A DNA stretch of 21,453 nt from an uncultured Clostridia bacterium (GTDB taxonomy: Bacteria; Bacillota; Clostridia; Oscillospirales; Oscillospiraceae): the NCBI GenBank assembly GCA_945946745.1, contig CAMEWZ010000007.1, positions 1 to 21,453 of the forward strand, written 5' to 3'. Both the position numbers and the translations under genes were made by a program. Numbering within the stretch: the first letter of the stretch is position 1; every line of letters starts with the position of its first letter. Positions 1 through 7,014 of this stretch are shown here, piece after piece. The notes beneath the pieces are model-generated. The model had not been told where the DNA came from. It did not search any database and saw only the letters and a list, made by a program, of their open reading frames with translations.

Positions 1-2
1 TC

Positions 3-1727
3 CCGGACAACGCGGTGGAATACTTCATTTCCTACTACGATTACTACCAGCCGGAGGCCTATATTGCCCACACCGACACCTATATCGAGAAGGACGCCTC
101 TGTCAACGAGGAGATCGACCGGCTGCGCCACAGTGCCACCTCGGCCTTGTTTGAGCGGCGGGACGTGATCGTGGTCAGTTCAGTCAGCTGCCTGTACGGC
201 CTGGGCGACCCTATTGATTATAAGAGCATGGTGATCTCTCTGCGGGTGGGCCAGGAATATCCCCTGGACAGCATCCTAAGAAAGCTGACGGAAATCCGCT
301 ATGAGCGCAATGATCTGGACTTCTCCCGAAACAAATTCCGCCTTCGGGGGGATACCCTGGAAATCTACCCCGCCTACTGGTCTGGACGGGCCATCCGGGT
401 GGAGTTTTTCGGGGACGAGGTGGACCGGATCAGCGAGATTAACGCTGTGTCCGGCATCGCCGAGCGGTATGTGGATCATGTGGCGATTTACCCCGCCAGC
501 CACTATGTGGCCTCCAAGGAAAAGCTTCAGCGGGCCATGCTGGAGATCCAGCGGGAGTGCGACGAGCAGGTGGCCTTCTTCCGGGCCCATGATAAGCTGA
601 TCGAAGCCCAGCGCATTGCTCAGCGGACGGCCTATGACCTGGAAATGCTGACGGAGATCGGCTTCTGCAACGGCATTGAGAACTATTCCCGGGTGATCCA
701 GGGCCGGGCACCCGGCACCCCGCCTACCACGCTGCTGGACTATTTCCCCGAGGATTTCCTAATGTTCATTGACGAAAGCCATGTGACCCTGCCCCAGTGC
801 CGGGCCATGTACGCCGGAGACCGGAGCCGGAAGGACGCCTTGGTGAACTATGGCTTCCGCCTGCCCTCGGCCTATGACAACCGCCCACTGAATTTTACGG
901 AATTCGACCAGAAGATCAACCAGGTGATTTACGTCTCCGCCACGCCCGGGGAATACGAGCGCACTCGCTCCGGCCAGATTGTGGAGCAGGTGATCCGGCC
1001 CACAGGCCTGCTGGATCCGGAGGTGGAGGTGCGGCCCATTGACGGCCAGATCGACGATCTGATTGGAGAGATCAATGCCCGCTCCGCCAGAAACGAGCGG
1101 GTGCTGGTGACCACCCTGACCAAGAAAATGGCAGAGGATCTGACGGTGTACCTGCAAAAGGCAGGCATCAAGGTGCGCTACATGCACTCGGACATCGGAG
1201 CCATGGAGCGGATGGAGATCATCCGGGATTTGCGGATGGCGAAATTTGATGTGCTGGTGGGCATCAATCTGCTGCGGGAGGGCCTGGACTTGCCGGAGGT
1301 CAGCCTGGTGGCGATTCTGGACGCGGACAAGGAGGGCTTCCTCCGCTCCGAAACCAGCTTGATCCAGACCATCGGCCGTGCCGCCCGAAACGCGGACGGC
1401 AAGGTCATTATGTATGCCGACACGGTGACGCCCTCCATGCGGGCGGCCATGGACGAGACCGCCCGCCGCCGGGAAATCCAGGACGCCTATAACCAGGCCC
1501 ACGGCATTGTTCCCAAAACCGTCATCAAGTCCGTCCGGGATCTGATCGAAATTTCCTCTCCCACCGCCGAGCGCAAGGGCCGCACCGGCGTGAAGATGAC
1601 CAAGGCGGAGAAGGAAAAGGAGATCGCCCGCCTGGAAAAGCAGATGAAGGAAGCCGCCCGGATGATGGAATACGAATACGCCGCCGTACTGCGGGATCAA
1701 ATCATCGAGCTGCGGGGAAATGGATAA
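3..1727 (+). CDS. uvrB: UvrABC excinuclease subunit B, 5'-truncated by the window edge
   Basis: UvrB is the DNA-damage-verifying helicase-like subunit of nucleotide excision repair; it is loaded by UvrA and recruits UvrC for incision. The reading frame is already open at the left edge (codons PDNAVEY), so the Met at position 15 is internal and roughly the first 90 to 100 residues, including the Walker A motif, lie outside the window. Seen in order: the YYDYYQPEAY beta-hairpin region and IEKDAS segment, the DESH helicase motif II in FIDESHVTLPQ, a helicase C domain with LVGINLLREGLDLPE (motif V) and QTIGRAARN (motif VI), and a C-terminal UVR domain (EKEIARLEKQMKEAARMMEY) that contacts UvrC. 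The C-terminus is complete and ends in TAA. No uvrA follows, because the next genes are on the opposite strand. Identification is secure from the motifs. Confidence 0.98.
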   Translation, partial: PDNAVEYFISYYDYYQPEAYIAHTDTYIEKDASVNEEIDRLRHSATSALFERRDVIVVSSVSCLYGLGDPIDYKSMVISLRVGQEYPLDSILRKLTEIRYERNDLDFSRNKFRLRGDTLEIYPAYWSGRAIRVEFFGDEVDRISEINAVSGIAERYVDHVAIYPASHYVASKEKLQRAMLEIQRECDEQVAFFRAHDKLIEAQRIAQRTAYDLEMLTEIGFCNGIENYSRVIQGRAPGTPPTTLLDYFPEDFLMFIDESHVTLPQCRAMYAGDRSRKDALVNYGFRLPSAYDNRPLNFTEFDQKINQVIYVSATPGEYERTRSGQIVEQVIRPTGLLDPEVEVRPIDGQIDDLIGEINARSARNERVLVTTLTKKMAEDLTVYLQKAGIKVRYMHSDIGAMERMEIIRDLRMAKFDVLVGINLLREGLDLPEVSLVAILDADKEGFLRSETSLIQTIGRAARNADGKVIMYADTVTPSMRAAMDETARRREIQDAYNQAHGIVPKTVIKSVRDLIEISSPTAERKGRTGVKMTKAEKEKEIARLEKQMKEAARMMEYEYAAVLRDQIIELRGNG

Positions 1728-1733
1728 AGCAAA

Positions 1734-1761
1734 CTGGCGTACCGCTTCTGCGGTACGCCAG
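1734..1761. terminator. Perfect 12-bp hairpin after uvrB
   Basis: The arms CTGGCGTACCGC (1734-1745) and GCGGTACGCCAG (1750-1761) pair perfectly around a TTCT loop, starting six bases after the uvrB stop codon. No T-run follows on the plus strand, so it may work as a 3'-end stabiliser or together with the second hairpin just downstream. Confidence 0.6.
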
Positions 1762-1774
1762 AATTCGTGCGCGA

Positions 1775-1802
1775 AAAGGCCTGCCCTTGTGGGCAGGCCT
1801 TT
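1775..1802. terminator. Bidirectional terminator between uvrB and uxuB
   Basis: AAAGGCCTGCCC (1775-1786) and GGGCAGGCCTTT (1791-1802) form a perfect 12-bp stem with a TTGT loop, A-rich on one side and T-rich on the other. It lies between the convergent ends of uvrB (plus) and uxuB (minus, stop at 1821), as expected for a shared terminator. Confidence 0.7.
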
Positions 1803-1820
1803 GGGTGTGGGAGGTGAGAA

Positions 1821-2666
1821 TTACACGCCGGAGTAAGCAGCGAAGCCAGCGTCCACGGGCAGCACCACGCCGGTAATGGCGGAAGCGGCCTTGTCGTCGC
1901 ACAGGAATAGGGTGGCGCCGATCAGCTCGTCCGCATCCACGAAACGGCCGGTGGGAGTGCCAGCCAGGATCTTGGCGGAACGGGCAGTGGGGGTGCCGTC
2001 CTCATTGAACAGCAGGGACTTGTTCTGGGCAGAGACCAGGAAGCCGGGAGCAATGGCGTTGCAGCGAATGCCGGTGCCGGCAAAGTGGGTGGCCAGCCAC
2101 TGGGTGAAGTTGGAGATGGCAGCCTTGGCGCCGGAGTAGGCGGGGATCTTGGTCAGAGGGGTATAGGCGTTCATGGAGGAGATGTTCAGAATGACGCCGT
2201 GCTTCTTGGCGACCATGTCCTTGGCGAAGGCCTGGGTGGGCAGCAGGGTGCCCTGGAAGTTCAGCTTGAACACGAAGTCCACGCCGCTGGGCTGCAGGTC
2301 GAAGAAGGTCTTGCAGCCTTCCCAAGCCTCGTGCTGGTACTCGTTGTCGGTGGTGGCACGGGGGTTGTTGCCGCCGGCGCCGTTGACCAGGATATCGCAG
2401 GGGCCCAGATCCTTCAGAACCGCCTGGTGAACCTCTTCCAGAGCCTCGGGCTCCAGAACGTTGGCCTTGTAGCCCTCACAGATGTAGCCCTCAGCCTTCA
2501 GCTCGTCAGCCAGCTTCTTGACGGCATCCTCGTTCAGATCCAGAGCAGCGACCTTGGCGCCGGACTGGGCGAAAGCACGGGCCATCGCGCCGCAGATCAG
2601 ACCGCCAGCGCCGGTGACGACGACAACCTTGCCGGTATAATCAATGTTCAGGGGAAGATTAGCCAT
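1821..2666 (-). CDS. uxuB: SDR-family D-mannonate oxidoreductase (fructuronate reductase)
   Basis: A 281-residue short-chain dehydrogenase/reductase. The N-terminal Rossmann fold shows TGAGGLICG (residues 18-26) and an Asp at residue 43 after the second strand, which favours NAD(H). NGAGG lies at 95-99, catalytic Ser near 163-164 (NISSMN), and the YSGAK pair Tyr177/Lys181. Length and sequence style, including the NNPRATTDNEY and FFDLQPSGVDFVFKLNFQGT segments, match the Firmicutes SDR enzymes that reduce D-fructuronate to D-mannonate. UxuA, encoded 1.2 kb upstream on the same strand, would take the next step. The start is set by GGAGGT at 2675-2680, eight bases before the ATG. It has its own promoter and is cut off from uxuA by an AT-rich plus-strand insertion. 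The family is certain; the substrate rests on similarity and the uxuA neighbour. Confidence 0.88.
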   Translation of the reverse strand: MANLPLNIDYTGKVVVVTGAGGLICGAMARAFAQSGAKVAALDLNEDAVKKLADELKAEGYICEGYKANVLEPEALEEVHQAVLKDLGPCDILVNGAGGNNPRATTDNEYQHEAWEGCKTFFDLQPSGVDFVFKLNFQGTLLPTQAFAKDMVAKKHGVILNISSMNAYTPLTKIPAYSGAKAAISNFTQWLATHFAGTGIRCNAIAPGFLVSAQNKSLLFNEDGTPTARSAKILAGTPTGRFVDADELIGATLFLCDDKAASAITGVVLPVDAGFAAYSGV

Positions 2667-2697
2667 TTTGAATTACCTCCAAAAATTAGTATACAGC

Positions 2698-2718
2698 GGA
2701 ACCGGCAAAACCGGTTCC
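2698..2718 (-). promoter_or_regulatory. Hairpin in the uxuB 5' untranslated region
   Basis: GGAACCGG (2698-2705) and CCGGTTCC (2711-2718) form a perfect 8-bp stem with a five-base loop, in the predicted leader between the -10 box and the ribosome site of uxuB. It could protect the mRNA 5' end. The uxuA leader carries a comparable hairpin (CCCGGC/GCCGGG, 5008-5022) with a different sequence. Confidence 0.45.
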
Positions 2719-2736
2719 ATGCATTTTGACAAATAT

Positions 2737-2765
2737 ATTATAGTCCATTTGATTTCCATGCGCAA
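2737..2765 (-). promoter_or_regulatory. Probable uxuB promoter
   Basis: On the minus strand a consensus TATAAT lies at 2737-2742. The hexamer 17 bases further upstream, at 2760-2765, is TTGCGC and matches the -35 consensus only at its first three bases. Transcription would start near 2730, about 65 bases before the uxuB ATG. The weak -35 suggests activator dependence. Confidence 0.5.
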
Positions 2766-2907
2766 TAGCGAATTGACGTTTCCTTAAGGATTTGTATAAT
2801 CTGTCATACTATGTCCAGTATTTTTTGTATAAAATATATATACATCCATCTATTTTTTGTAGAAATCAAATTTTTATTATAAGCCTTTTTTTAAACTTTT
2901 ATACATG

Positions 2908-2936
2908 TTGACAAACTATTCAGCATAGGCTATAAT
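2908..2936 (+). promoter_or_regulatory. Full-consensus sigma-A promoter
   Basis: TTGACA at 2908-2913 and TATAAT at 2931-2936 are separated by exactly 17 bases, a perfect vegetative promoter. The predicted start is near 2943 and it drives the secreted-protein gene downstream. The AT-rich approach (2780-2905) contains TATTTTTTGTA twice, at 2819-2829 and 2851-2861. Apart from these and the uxuB promoter, I see nothing coding between 2667 and 3006. Confidence 0.85.
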
Positions 2937-3041
2937 CAATACAACCAAATAGAAAGAGAAAATTCTCGATTCTGTTGGCGAAATTTACGAAACGAGGTTG
3001 ATATTGATGTGTAAAAAATTATAAGTATTGTCCTTTCTGTC

Positions 3042-3608
3042 ATGCTTCTTCTCTCTTTGTCTTCACCAGCTTCTGCCACGGAGGTTAAGACTGTATACGA
3101 TCTGGAAAAATATATGGCTCTGACCGAGCAAGGTACAATCTCTTTTGATTCTGATAAGGCACTGAAGGATGGCTTTCCAACCGAAATGGTTTCCAAGCAT
3201 TCAGAAAGAATAGCCGCAATGAACCAATTAGTAGTTGATGGTATTACAACAATTGATGAAACTTATACAGCACGAATTTACTTAACGAAGACGCGCAGTG
3301 AAGATAGAAGTTATATTGACACCTCTGCATGGGGTGTTACCAGAATTTATCTTAATGCCCAAGATACGCAAACGTTAATTAATTATATGAACACAACTGG
3401 AAAAGTCATAACCGTGGCTGGACTAGCTTCATTTCTTAAAAAACAATTAGGCGGGGTTGCTGGAAGTGTGGCAACTCTTACAGGTGTTGCAACACTAATA
3501 TATCAAACGCAAGTTGAAACAGCAGCAAAAAACGGAACTGGCATTATCATAGCCGTTCATGACGATGGCACAACCGCAACACCTTTTGTTGTCATTACCC
3601 CGCAATAG
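3042..3608 (+). CDS. Unknown secreted protein with a signal peptide displaced by a one-base shift
   Basis: The 188-residue frame opens at an ATG inside what is plainly a signal peptide (MLLLSLSSPASA, then TEV). That ATG has no ribosome site. A GAGG at 2994-2997 sits nine bases before a different ATG at 3007, whose frame reads MCKKL and stops at 3022. One extra A in the 6-A run at 3013-3018 would join the two into MCKKIISIVLSVMLLLSLSS followed by PASA, a complete signal peptide. The mature part (about 175 residues) is polar and AT-rich in its codons. It contains WGVTRIYLNAQDTQTL, then a Gly/Ala-rich hydrophobic segment (GGVAGSVATLTGVATLIY) and NGTGIIIAV. I do not recognise a family; the layout recalls small secreted, bacteriocin-like Firmicutes proteins, which is only an impression. 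It is either a frameshifted gene, a phase-variable one, or a sequencing error. The following gene is 16 bases downstream. Confidence 0.7.
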   Translation: MLLLSLSSPASATEVKTVYDLEKYMALTEQGTISFDSDKALKDGFPTEMVSKHSERIAAMNQLVVDGITTIDETYTARIYLTKTRSEDRSYIDTSAWGVTRIYLNAQDTQTLINYMNTTGKVITVAGLASFLKKQLGGVAGSVATLTGVATLIYQTQVETAAKNGTGIIIAVHDDGTTATPFVVITPQ

Positions 3609-3624
3609 ACAGGTGGAACACAAC

Positions 3625-3792
3625 ATGCGAAAGAAAATAATTACTGTTTTGGGAGATATTGGAATCCTGGTGGCATTTATCAGTGTGTTTGTGCAAAATC
3701 AAGGGGCTTCCTATTGGGTGGTGTTGCGGGCATGCGGTTTTTTGCTTGCGCTAATTCGGATATTTTATGACTTATACAAGGAATACAAGTAA
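3625..3792 (+). CDS. Small two-helix membrane protein (55 aa)
   Basis: The start at ATG 3625 is supported by AGGTGG at 3611-3616, eight bases upstream; the longer frame from 3559 overlaps the previous gene and lacks a ribosome site. The product begins MRKK and has two hydrophobic stretches (IITVLGDIGILVAFISVFV and YWVVLRACGFLLALIRIFY), ending in a charged DLYKEYK tail. That suggests a hairpin membrane protein with both ends in the cytoplasm. It follows the secreted-protein gene by 16 bases, so the two are probably co-transcribed from the promoter at 2908. A partner, immunity or export-accessory role for the secreted protein is an inference from adjacency and size only. No family recognised. 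Confidence 0.65.
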   Translation: MRKKIITVLGDIGILVAFISVFVQNQGASYWVVLRACGFLLALIRIFYDLYKEYK

Positions 3793-3824
3793 GCTTAGCA
3801 GATCGACTATTTCACATACGTCAA

Positions 3825-3862
3825 ACACAAAGAGGAGCGGGCAGACCCGCTCCTCTTTGTGT
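3825..3862. terminator. Strong bidirectional terminator between the small membrane gene and uxuA
   Basis: A perfect 17-bp stem, ACACAAAGAGGAGCGGG (3825-3841) with CCCGCTCCTCTTTGTGT (3846-3862), and a CAGA loop. It separates the convergent 55-aa gene (plus) and uxuA (minus, stop at 3870). The arm contains TTT in both directions, so it can serve both genes. Confidence 0.8.
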
Positions 3863-3869
3863 GATTGCG

Positions 3870-4970
3870 TTACATGGTGGTCTTCTTGCCTTCCAGCTTG
3901 TCCAGCATATCCCACACGCCCAGCATGTACATGATGCCCAGAGCACGGTCATACAGGCCATAGCCGGGACGGCAGTTGCCGGGGCCCTCGCCCCACAGGT
4001 GACGGCCGTGGTCGGGACGGATGTAGCCCTCGAAGCCGCAGTCGTGGTAGGCCTTCAGGATGTCCAGAATGCCGGTGTCGCCGTCGCAGTCCCGGTGGGA
4101 GGCTTCGGAGAAGTCGCCGTTGGGGAAGTGCTTGACGTTGCGGATGTGGGCGAAAGCGATCCGGTCGCAATGCTTGCGGACGATATCGGCCACGTTGTTG
4201 TTGGGATCGGCGTTCAAAGAGCCAGAGCACAGGGTCAGACAGTTGTAGGGGTTGTCCACCATCTTTAGGAACCGGTCGATGTTCTCGCCGTTGGTCAGCA
4301 GACGGGGCAGGCCGAAGATATCCCATGGGGGATCGTCCATGTGGATAGCCATCTTGATGCCGGTCTCCTCACAGGTGGGCATCAGAGCCTCCAGGAAGTA
4401 CTTGAGGTTGGCCCACAGCTTTTCGTGATCCACACCGGCATAGTCCTTGAACAGCTGATCCAGCTTGGCCATACGCTCGGGCTCCCAGCCGGGGAAGGAC
4501 ATGTTGTACTTCTCGGTGAAGTCCATGATGTACTTGGCCATGGCGTTGTAGTCGTCCTGGATCATGTTCTTCTCGTAGAACAGGGCGGTGGAGCCGTCGC
4601 CCACCTCGTGGAACAGGTTGGAGCGTGTCCAGTCGAAGATGGGCATGAAGTTGTAGCAGATGACCTTCACGCCGAACTTGCTCAGATTGCGCATGGTGGT
4701 CTTGTAGTTCTCGATGTACATGTCCCGGGTGGGCTTGCCGATCTTGATGTCGTCATGCACATTCACGGACTCCACAACGTCCATGTTGAAGCCGTAAGGC
4801 TCCAGCTGTTTCTGAACTTCGGCGATTTCATCGACCTCCCAAACTTCGCCGGGCATCTTGTGGTGCAGGGCCCAAACGATGGTCGTCACGCCGGGGATCT
4901 GCTTGATATCGGAAAGGGTGATGTTGTCATTGCCCTCGCCATACCAACGGAAACCCATTTGCATTGGCAT
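3870..4970 (-). CDS. uxuA: D-mannonate dehydratase
   Basis: UxuA (EC 4.2.1.8) dehydrates D-mannonate to 2-keto-3-deoxygluconate in glucuronate catabolism. The 366-residue length is within the range of Firmicutes enzymes and the sequence is collinear from end to end. Recognisable segments are MGFRWYGEGND at the N-terminus, MPIFDWTRS, IHMDDPPWDIFGLPRL, LCSGSLNADPNNNV, HIRNVKHFPNGDFSE and RPDHGRHLWGE, which carry the His, Cys and Asp ligands of the divalent metal site in this TIM-barrel family. GGAGG at 4980-4984 lies nine bases before the ATG. The promoter is its own, so uxuA and uxuB are separate transcription units on the same strand. Neither uxaC nor the KDG kinase and aldolase genes are in the window. 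Confidence 0.97.
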   Translation of the reverse strand: MPMQMGFRWYGEGNDNITLSDIKQIPGVTTIVWALHHKMPGEVWEVDEIAEVQKQLEPYGFNMDVVESVNVHDDIKIGKPTRDMYIENYKTTMRNLSKFGVKVICYNFMPIFDWTRSNLFHEVGDGSTALFYEKNMIQDDYNAMAKYIMDFTEKYNMSFPGWEPERMAKLDQLFKDYAGVDHEKLWANLKYFLEALMPTCEETGIKMAIHMDDPPWDIFGLPRLLTNGENIDRFLKMVDNPYNCLTLCSGSLNADPNNNVADIVRKHCDRIAFAHIRNVKHFPNGDFSEASHRDCDGDTGILDILKAYHDCGFEGYIRPDHGRHLWGEGPGNCRPGYGLYDRALGIMYMLGVWDMLDKLEGKKTTM

Positions 4971-5045
4971 ACGTCAATTCCTCCATAATTTCAATTTCGC
5001 GCCGTTCCCCGGCAGCGCCGGGAGAAACAAGTTTTGGCTGTTACC

Positions 5046-5075
5046 ATTATAACACAAGCGTTGGCATTCTGACAA
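5046..5075 (-). promoter_or_regulatory. uxuA promoter with extended -10
   Basis: On the minus strand TATAAT (5046-5051) is preceded by TGT, giving an extended -10, and TTGTCA (5070-5075, five of six consensus bases) lies 18 bases upstream. The predicted leader contains a short GC hairpin, CCCGGC/GCCGGG, at 5008-5022. Confidence 0.75.
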
Positions 5076-5145
5076 TGAAGTGTTTTTAAAAAAGTTCCAC
5101 AAAAAAGAAACCGAATTTTTGTAAGAAAAACAGAAATTTTGGATC

Positions 5146-5214
5146 ATGCCGCCGCTGTTTTTGGTATGGGACAGCCGGTTTTGGGCAAGCTATGTAGCGG
5201 AGGGATGGAAATGA
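5146..5214 (+). other. 22-codon open frame overlapping the spoVAC start by ATGA
   Basis: The frame MPPLFLVWDSRFWASYVAEG WK ends in a TGA that overlaps the ATG at 5211 as ATGA. This arrangement is typical of a translationally coupled upstream gene. There is no visible ribosome site for the 22-codon frame itself and the sequence before it is AT-rich and non-coding. It may be the stump of a lost operon neighbour of spoVAC, or chance. Confidence 0.3.
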
Positions 5215-5651
5215 CGGAAAAACAGTATGGCAAGCTGGTCAGCGAGCATGGGCCGAAGTCTCCTGTGGGAAAGGACTGTCTGAACGCCTTCTGGATCGGC
5301 GGGCTGATCTGTACCCTTGGTCAGGTATGTATGAACTGCTACACCAACCTGGGACTGGACAAGGAGGCGGCGGGAACTGCCACGTCGATCAGTCTGGTGG
5401 CCTTGTCCGCGCTGCTGACAGGCCTGAGCCTGTATGACAACCTTGCCAAAGTGGGAGGAGCCGGTACGCTGGTGCCCATCACCGGCTTTGCCAACGCCAT
5501 CGCCGCCCCGGCAGTGGAATTCAAAACCGAGGGCTTCATCCTGGGGGTAGGCGCGAAAATGTTCACCATCGCCGGGCCGGTCATTGTGTACGGCCTGTCC
5601 GCCAGTGTGGTCTATGGATTTATCTACTGGCTTTGGATGCTGCTTACCTGA
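5211..5651 (+). CDS. spoVAC: Stage V sporulation protein AC
   Basis: SpoVAC is an inner-membrane component of the SpoVA channel that moves calcium dipicolinate into the developing spore and out on germination. The 146-residue product begins MTEKQYGKLVSEHGPKSPVG and has several hydrophobic segments. It shows the family signatures AFWIGGLICTLGQ, SALLTGLSLYDNLAKVGGAGTLVPITGFANAIAAPA and TEGFILGVGAKMFTIAGPVI. The start at 5211 is chosen because GCGGAGGG (5197-5204) sits six bases upstream; starts at 5139 and 5205 are in frame but worse placed. No spoVAD or spoVAE accompanies it, unlike the usual spoVA operon, and I could not find a convincing sigma-G promoter upstream. A second, truncated copy of its 3' end lies at 14984-15106. 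Confidence 0.93.
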   Translation: MTEKQYGKLVSEHGPKSPVGKDCLNAFWIGGLICTLGQVCMNCYTNLGLDKEAAGTATSISLVALSALLTGLSLYDNLAKVGGAGTLVPITGFANAIAAPAVEFKTEGFILGVGAKMFTIAGPVIVYGLSASVVYGFIYWLWMLLT

Positions 5652-5738
5652 AAACGCAGACGGGAATACTGGCATCTTTCTGCCTGCCACACAAGATCAT
5701 GATACCGGACGGGTCTGCCACACCGTTCGGTATCTTTT
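5529..5738 (+). repeat. Direct repeat copy 1: spoVAC tail plus terminator
   Basis: The last 41 codons of spoVAC, starting GAGGGCTTCATCC, and its terminator recur in the same orientation at 14984-15166. Over the coding part I count seven base differences in 123. Copy 1 has about 29 extra bases between stop codon and terminator. Confidence 0.85.
5701..5738 (+). terminator. spoVAC rho-independent terminator
   Basis: GATACCGGACGG (5701-5712) pairs with CCGTTCGGTATC (5723-5734), with one G-U pair, and is followed by TTTT. From here to 5923 I see no gene or obvious element. Confidence 0.85.
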
Positions 5739-5923
5739 CTCATTTTGGAGTTGGTCACAGAATTCCCCATCCCTTGCGGAACGGTGGCTGCCGTCTCCCA
5801 TTCGCTCTTTCCATGTCGTCCTCACAGGTTCCTTTAGGAAAAGTCTCCAAATCTCCTATACACATTTTATTCAATATTCCGTCTTGGAAAATTTTCTTCC
5901 TTGTGCTACCATAGACTTAAGTT

Positions 5924-5961
5924 AATTCGGTATCCGAATTTATAATTTCGGTTTCTGAAAT
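5924..5961 (+). promoter_or_regulatory. Twin palindromic operators straddling a -10 box
   Basis: AATTCGG-TAT-CCGAATT (5924-5940) is a perfect 7-3-7 palindrome. ATTTCGG-TTT-CTGAAAT (5945-5961) is the same type of site with one mismatched pair. Their centres (5932 and 5953) are 21 bases apart, two helical turns. TATAAT lies between and touching them at 5941-5946, with only a weak -35. This is the expected layout for repression of the downstream operon, most simply by its own first gene product. Confidence 0.75.
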
Positions 5962-5991
5962 AGCATCCAGATGGAGGATGTGAAATAGCAA

Positions 5992-6999
5992 ATGAAAGAA
6001 ATGAAAAAACTCGGTCTGAAGGAGACAAAAATCGGCAATCAGCTGCTCATTCTGCAGACGATCTTCAGTGGAAACGGCTTTTCCCGAGTGGAGCTGGCAG
6101 AAAAAACCCGTCTTTCGCCCAGTACGGTTACCAGCCTGACGGCAGATTTGCTGAAACGCGGCATTATTGAGGAAAGCGGGACAAAGGTCGTCACCGCCGG
6201 CCGCGCCCGCACCGAGCTGGCTGTCAGCAATTCCCTGGGATATCTGGTGGTGCTGGAGGTCTCTCATAGCTGCATCTATATCACGTTGCTGAATATGCGG
6301 CTGGAAATAATGTCCTCCAGACAGGTCAAGGGCAAATTCGTAGATGGCAACAGCGTGTTCGCCGCAGTGGCACAGGAAATATCCGATACGGACGGCACTC
6401 AGCCGCTGGCGGGAATCGGTATTCTGTTTCAGGAGGATGTGCGGGAAAACAGCTTCCATGTGATGTACTCCACGGGCTATGCCGCAGCCAACATCTCCCT
6501 TAAGGATGCCTTTAAGACCCAGTTCCGCGTTCCGGTTCTGGAAGAATCTGTATCCGCCTTCACCGTCACGGATGTCATTCGGGAGGTCGGACTGGAGGAT
6601 CGGAACGTTGCTCACATTCATCTTGGTCGGCAGATTCGGGCTGTCCTGCAAATCGACGGCAGCACCGTGGTGCTGAAGGATCATTTCGTGGAGGATTTTT
6701 CCTCCATGCTCCCGGAGCTGGAACAGGGCAGCGGAATGTCCCTGTCTCTCCAGCTGGCGCTTCTGCTAAACGTTCTTTACGCCATGTTCCATCTGGATAC
6801 CGTTCTGATTGCCAAGAAGCACCCTCTGCCTGATGGGTTTCTGGAGGAGCTGCGCGGCGGCATCAGCCCCCGCTTTACCCAAGGTAAAATGCCCGACATC
6901 GTTCTGGTGCCGGAGGGCAGCCGGGAGCGGACCGCCGTCGGATTTGCCGCCCGTATACGGGTAAAATGTATCCGCAGTCGTCTGGAAGGAACCGTCTGA
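5992..6999 (+). CDS. ROK-like transcriptional regulator with N-terminal winged helix
   Basis: A 335-residue protein. Residues about 15-75 form a winged helix (GFSRVELAEKTRLSPSTVTSLTADLLKRGIIEE) of the kind in NagC/XylR-type ROK repressors, followed by a degraded ROK fold (YLVVLEVSHSCIYITLLNMRLEI). The DxGxT phosphate motif and the CxCG zinc motif of true ROK sugar kinases are missing, so it should be a regulator and not an enzyme. Its ligand is unknown. GGAGG at 5973-5977 is rather far from ATG 5992 (14 bases); an in-frame ATG at 6001 is the alternative. It is the first gene of an operon running to 13287, 15 bases before the next gene. It probably binds the two palindromes directly upstream. 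Confidence 0.82.
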   Translation: MKEMKKLGLKETKIGNQLLILQTIFSGNGFSRVELAEKTRLSPSTVTSLTADLLKRGIIEESGTKVVTAGRARTELAVSNSLGYLVVLEVSHSCIYITLLNMRLEIMSSRQVKGKFVDGNSVFAAVAQEISDTDGTQPLAGIGILFQEDVRENSFHVMYSTGYAAANISLKDAFKTQFRVPVLEESVSAFTVTDVIREVGLEDRNVAHIHLGRQIRAVLQIDGSTVVLKDHFVEDFSSMLPELEQGSGMSLSLQLALLLNVLYAMFHLDTVLIAKKHPLPDGFLEELRGGISPRFTQGKMPDIVLVPEGSRERTAVGFAARIRVKCIRSRLEGTV

Positions 7000-7014
7000 G
7001 AATGGGAGGACTCT

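Noticed and set aside
759..1700. A 313-codon minus-strand frame across uvrB
   Set aside because: Antisense to a secure uvrB; His/Gly/Leu-rich translation typical of the shadow of a GC-rich gene.
2085..2729. Plus-strand 214-codon frame opposite uxuB
   Set aside because: Gly/Val/Leu-rich antisense shadow; uxuB has ribosome site, motifs and promoter.
5139..5210. N-terminal extension of spoVAC from an alternative start at 5139
   Set aside because: The extra residues do not fit SpoVAC proteins and the GGAGGG site points to ATG 5211.
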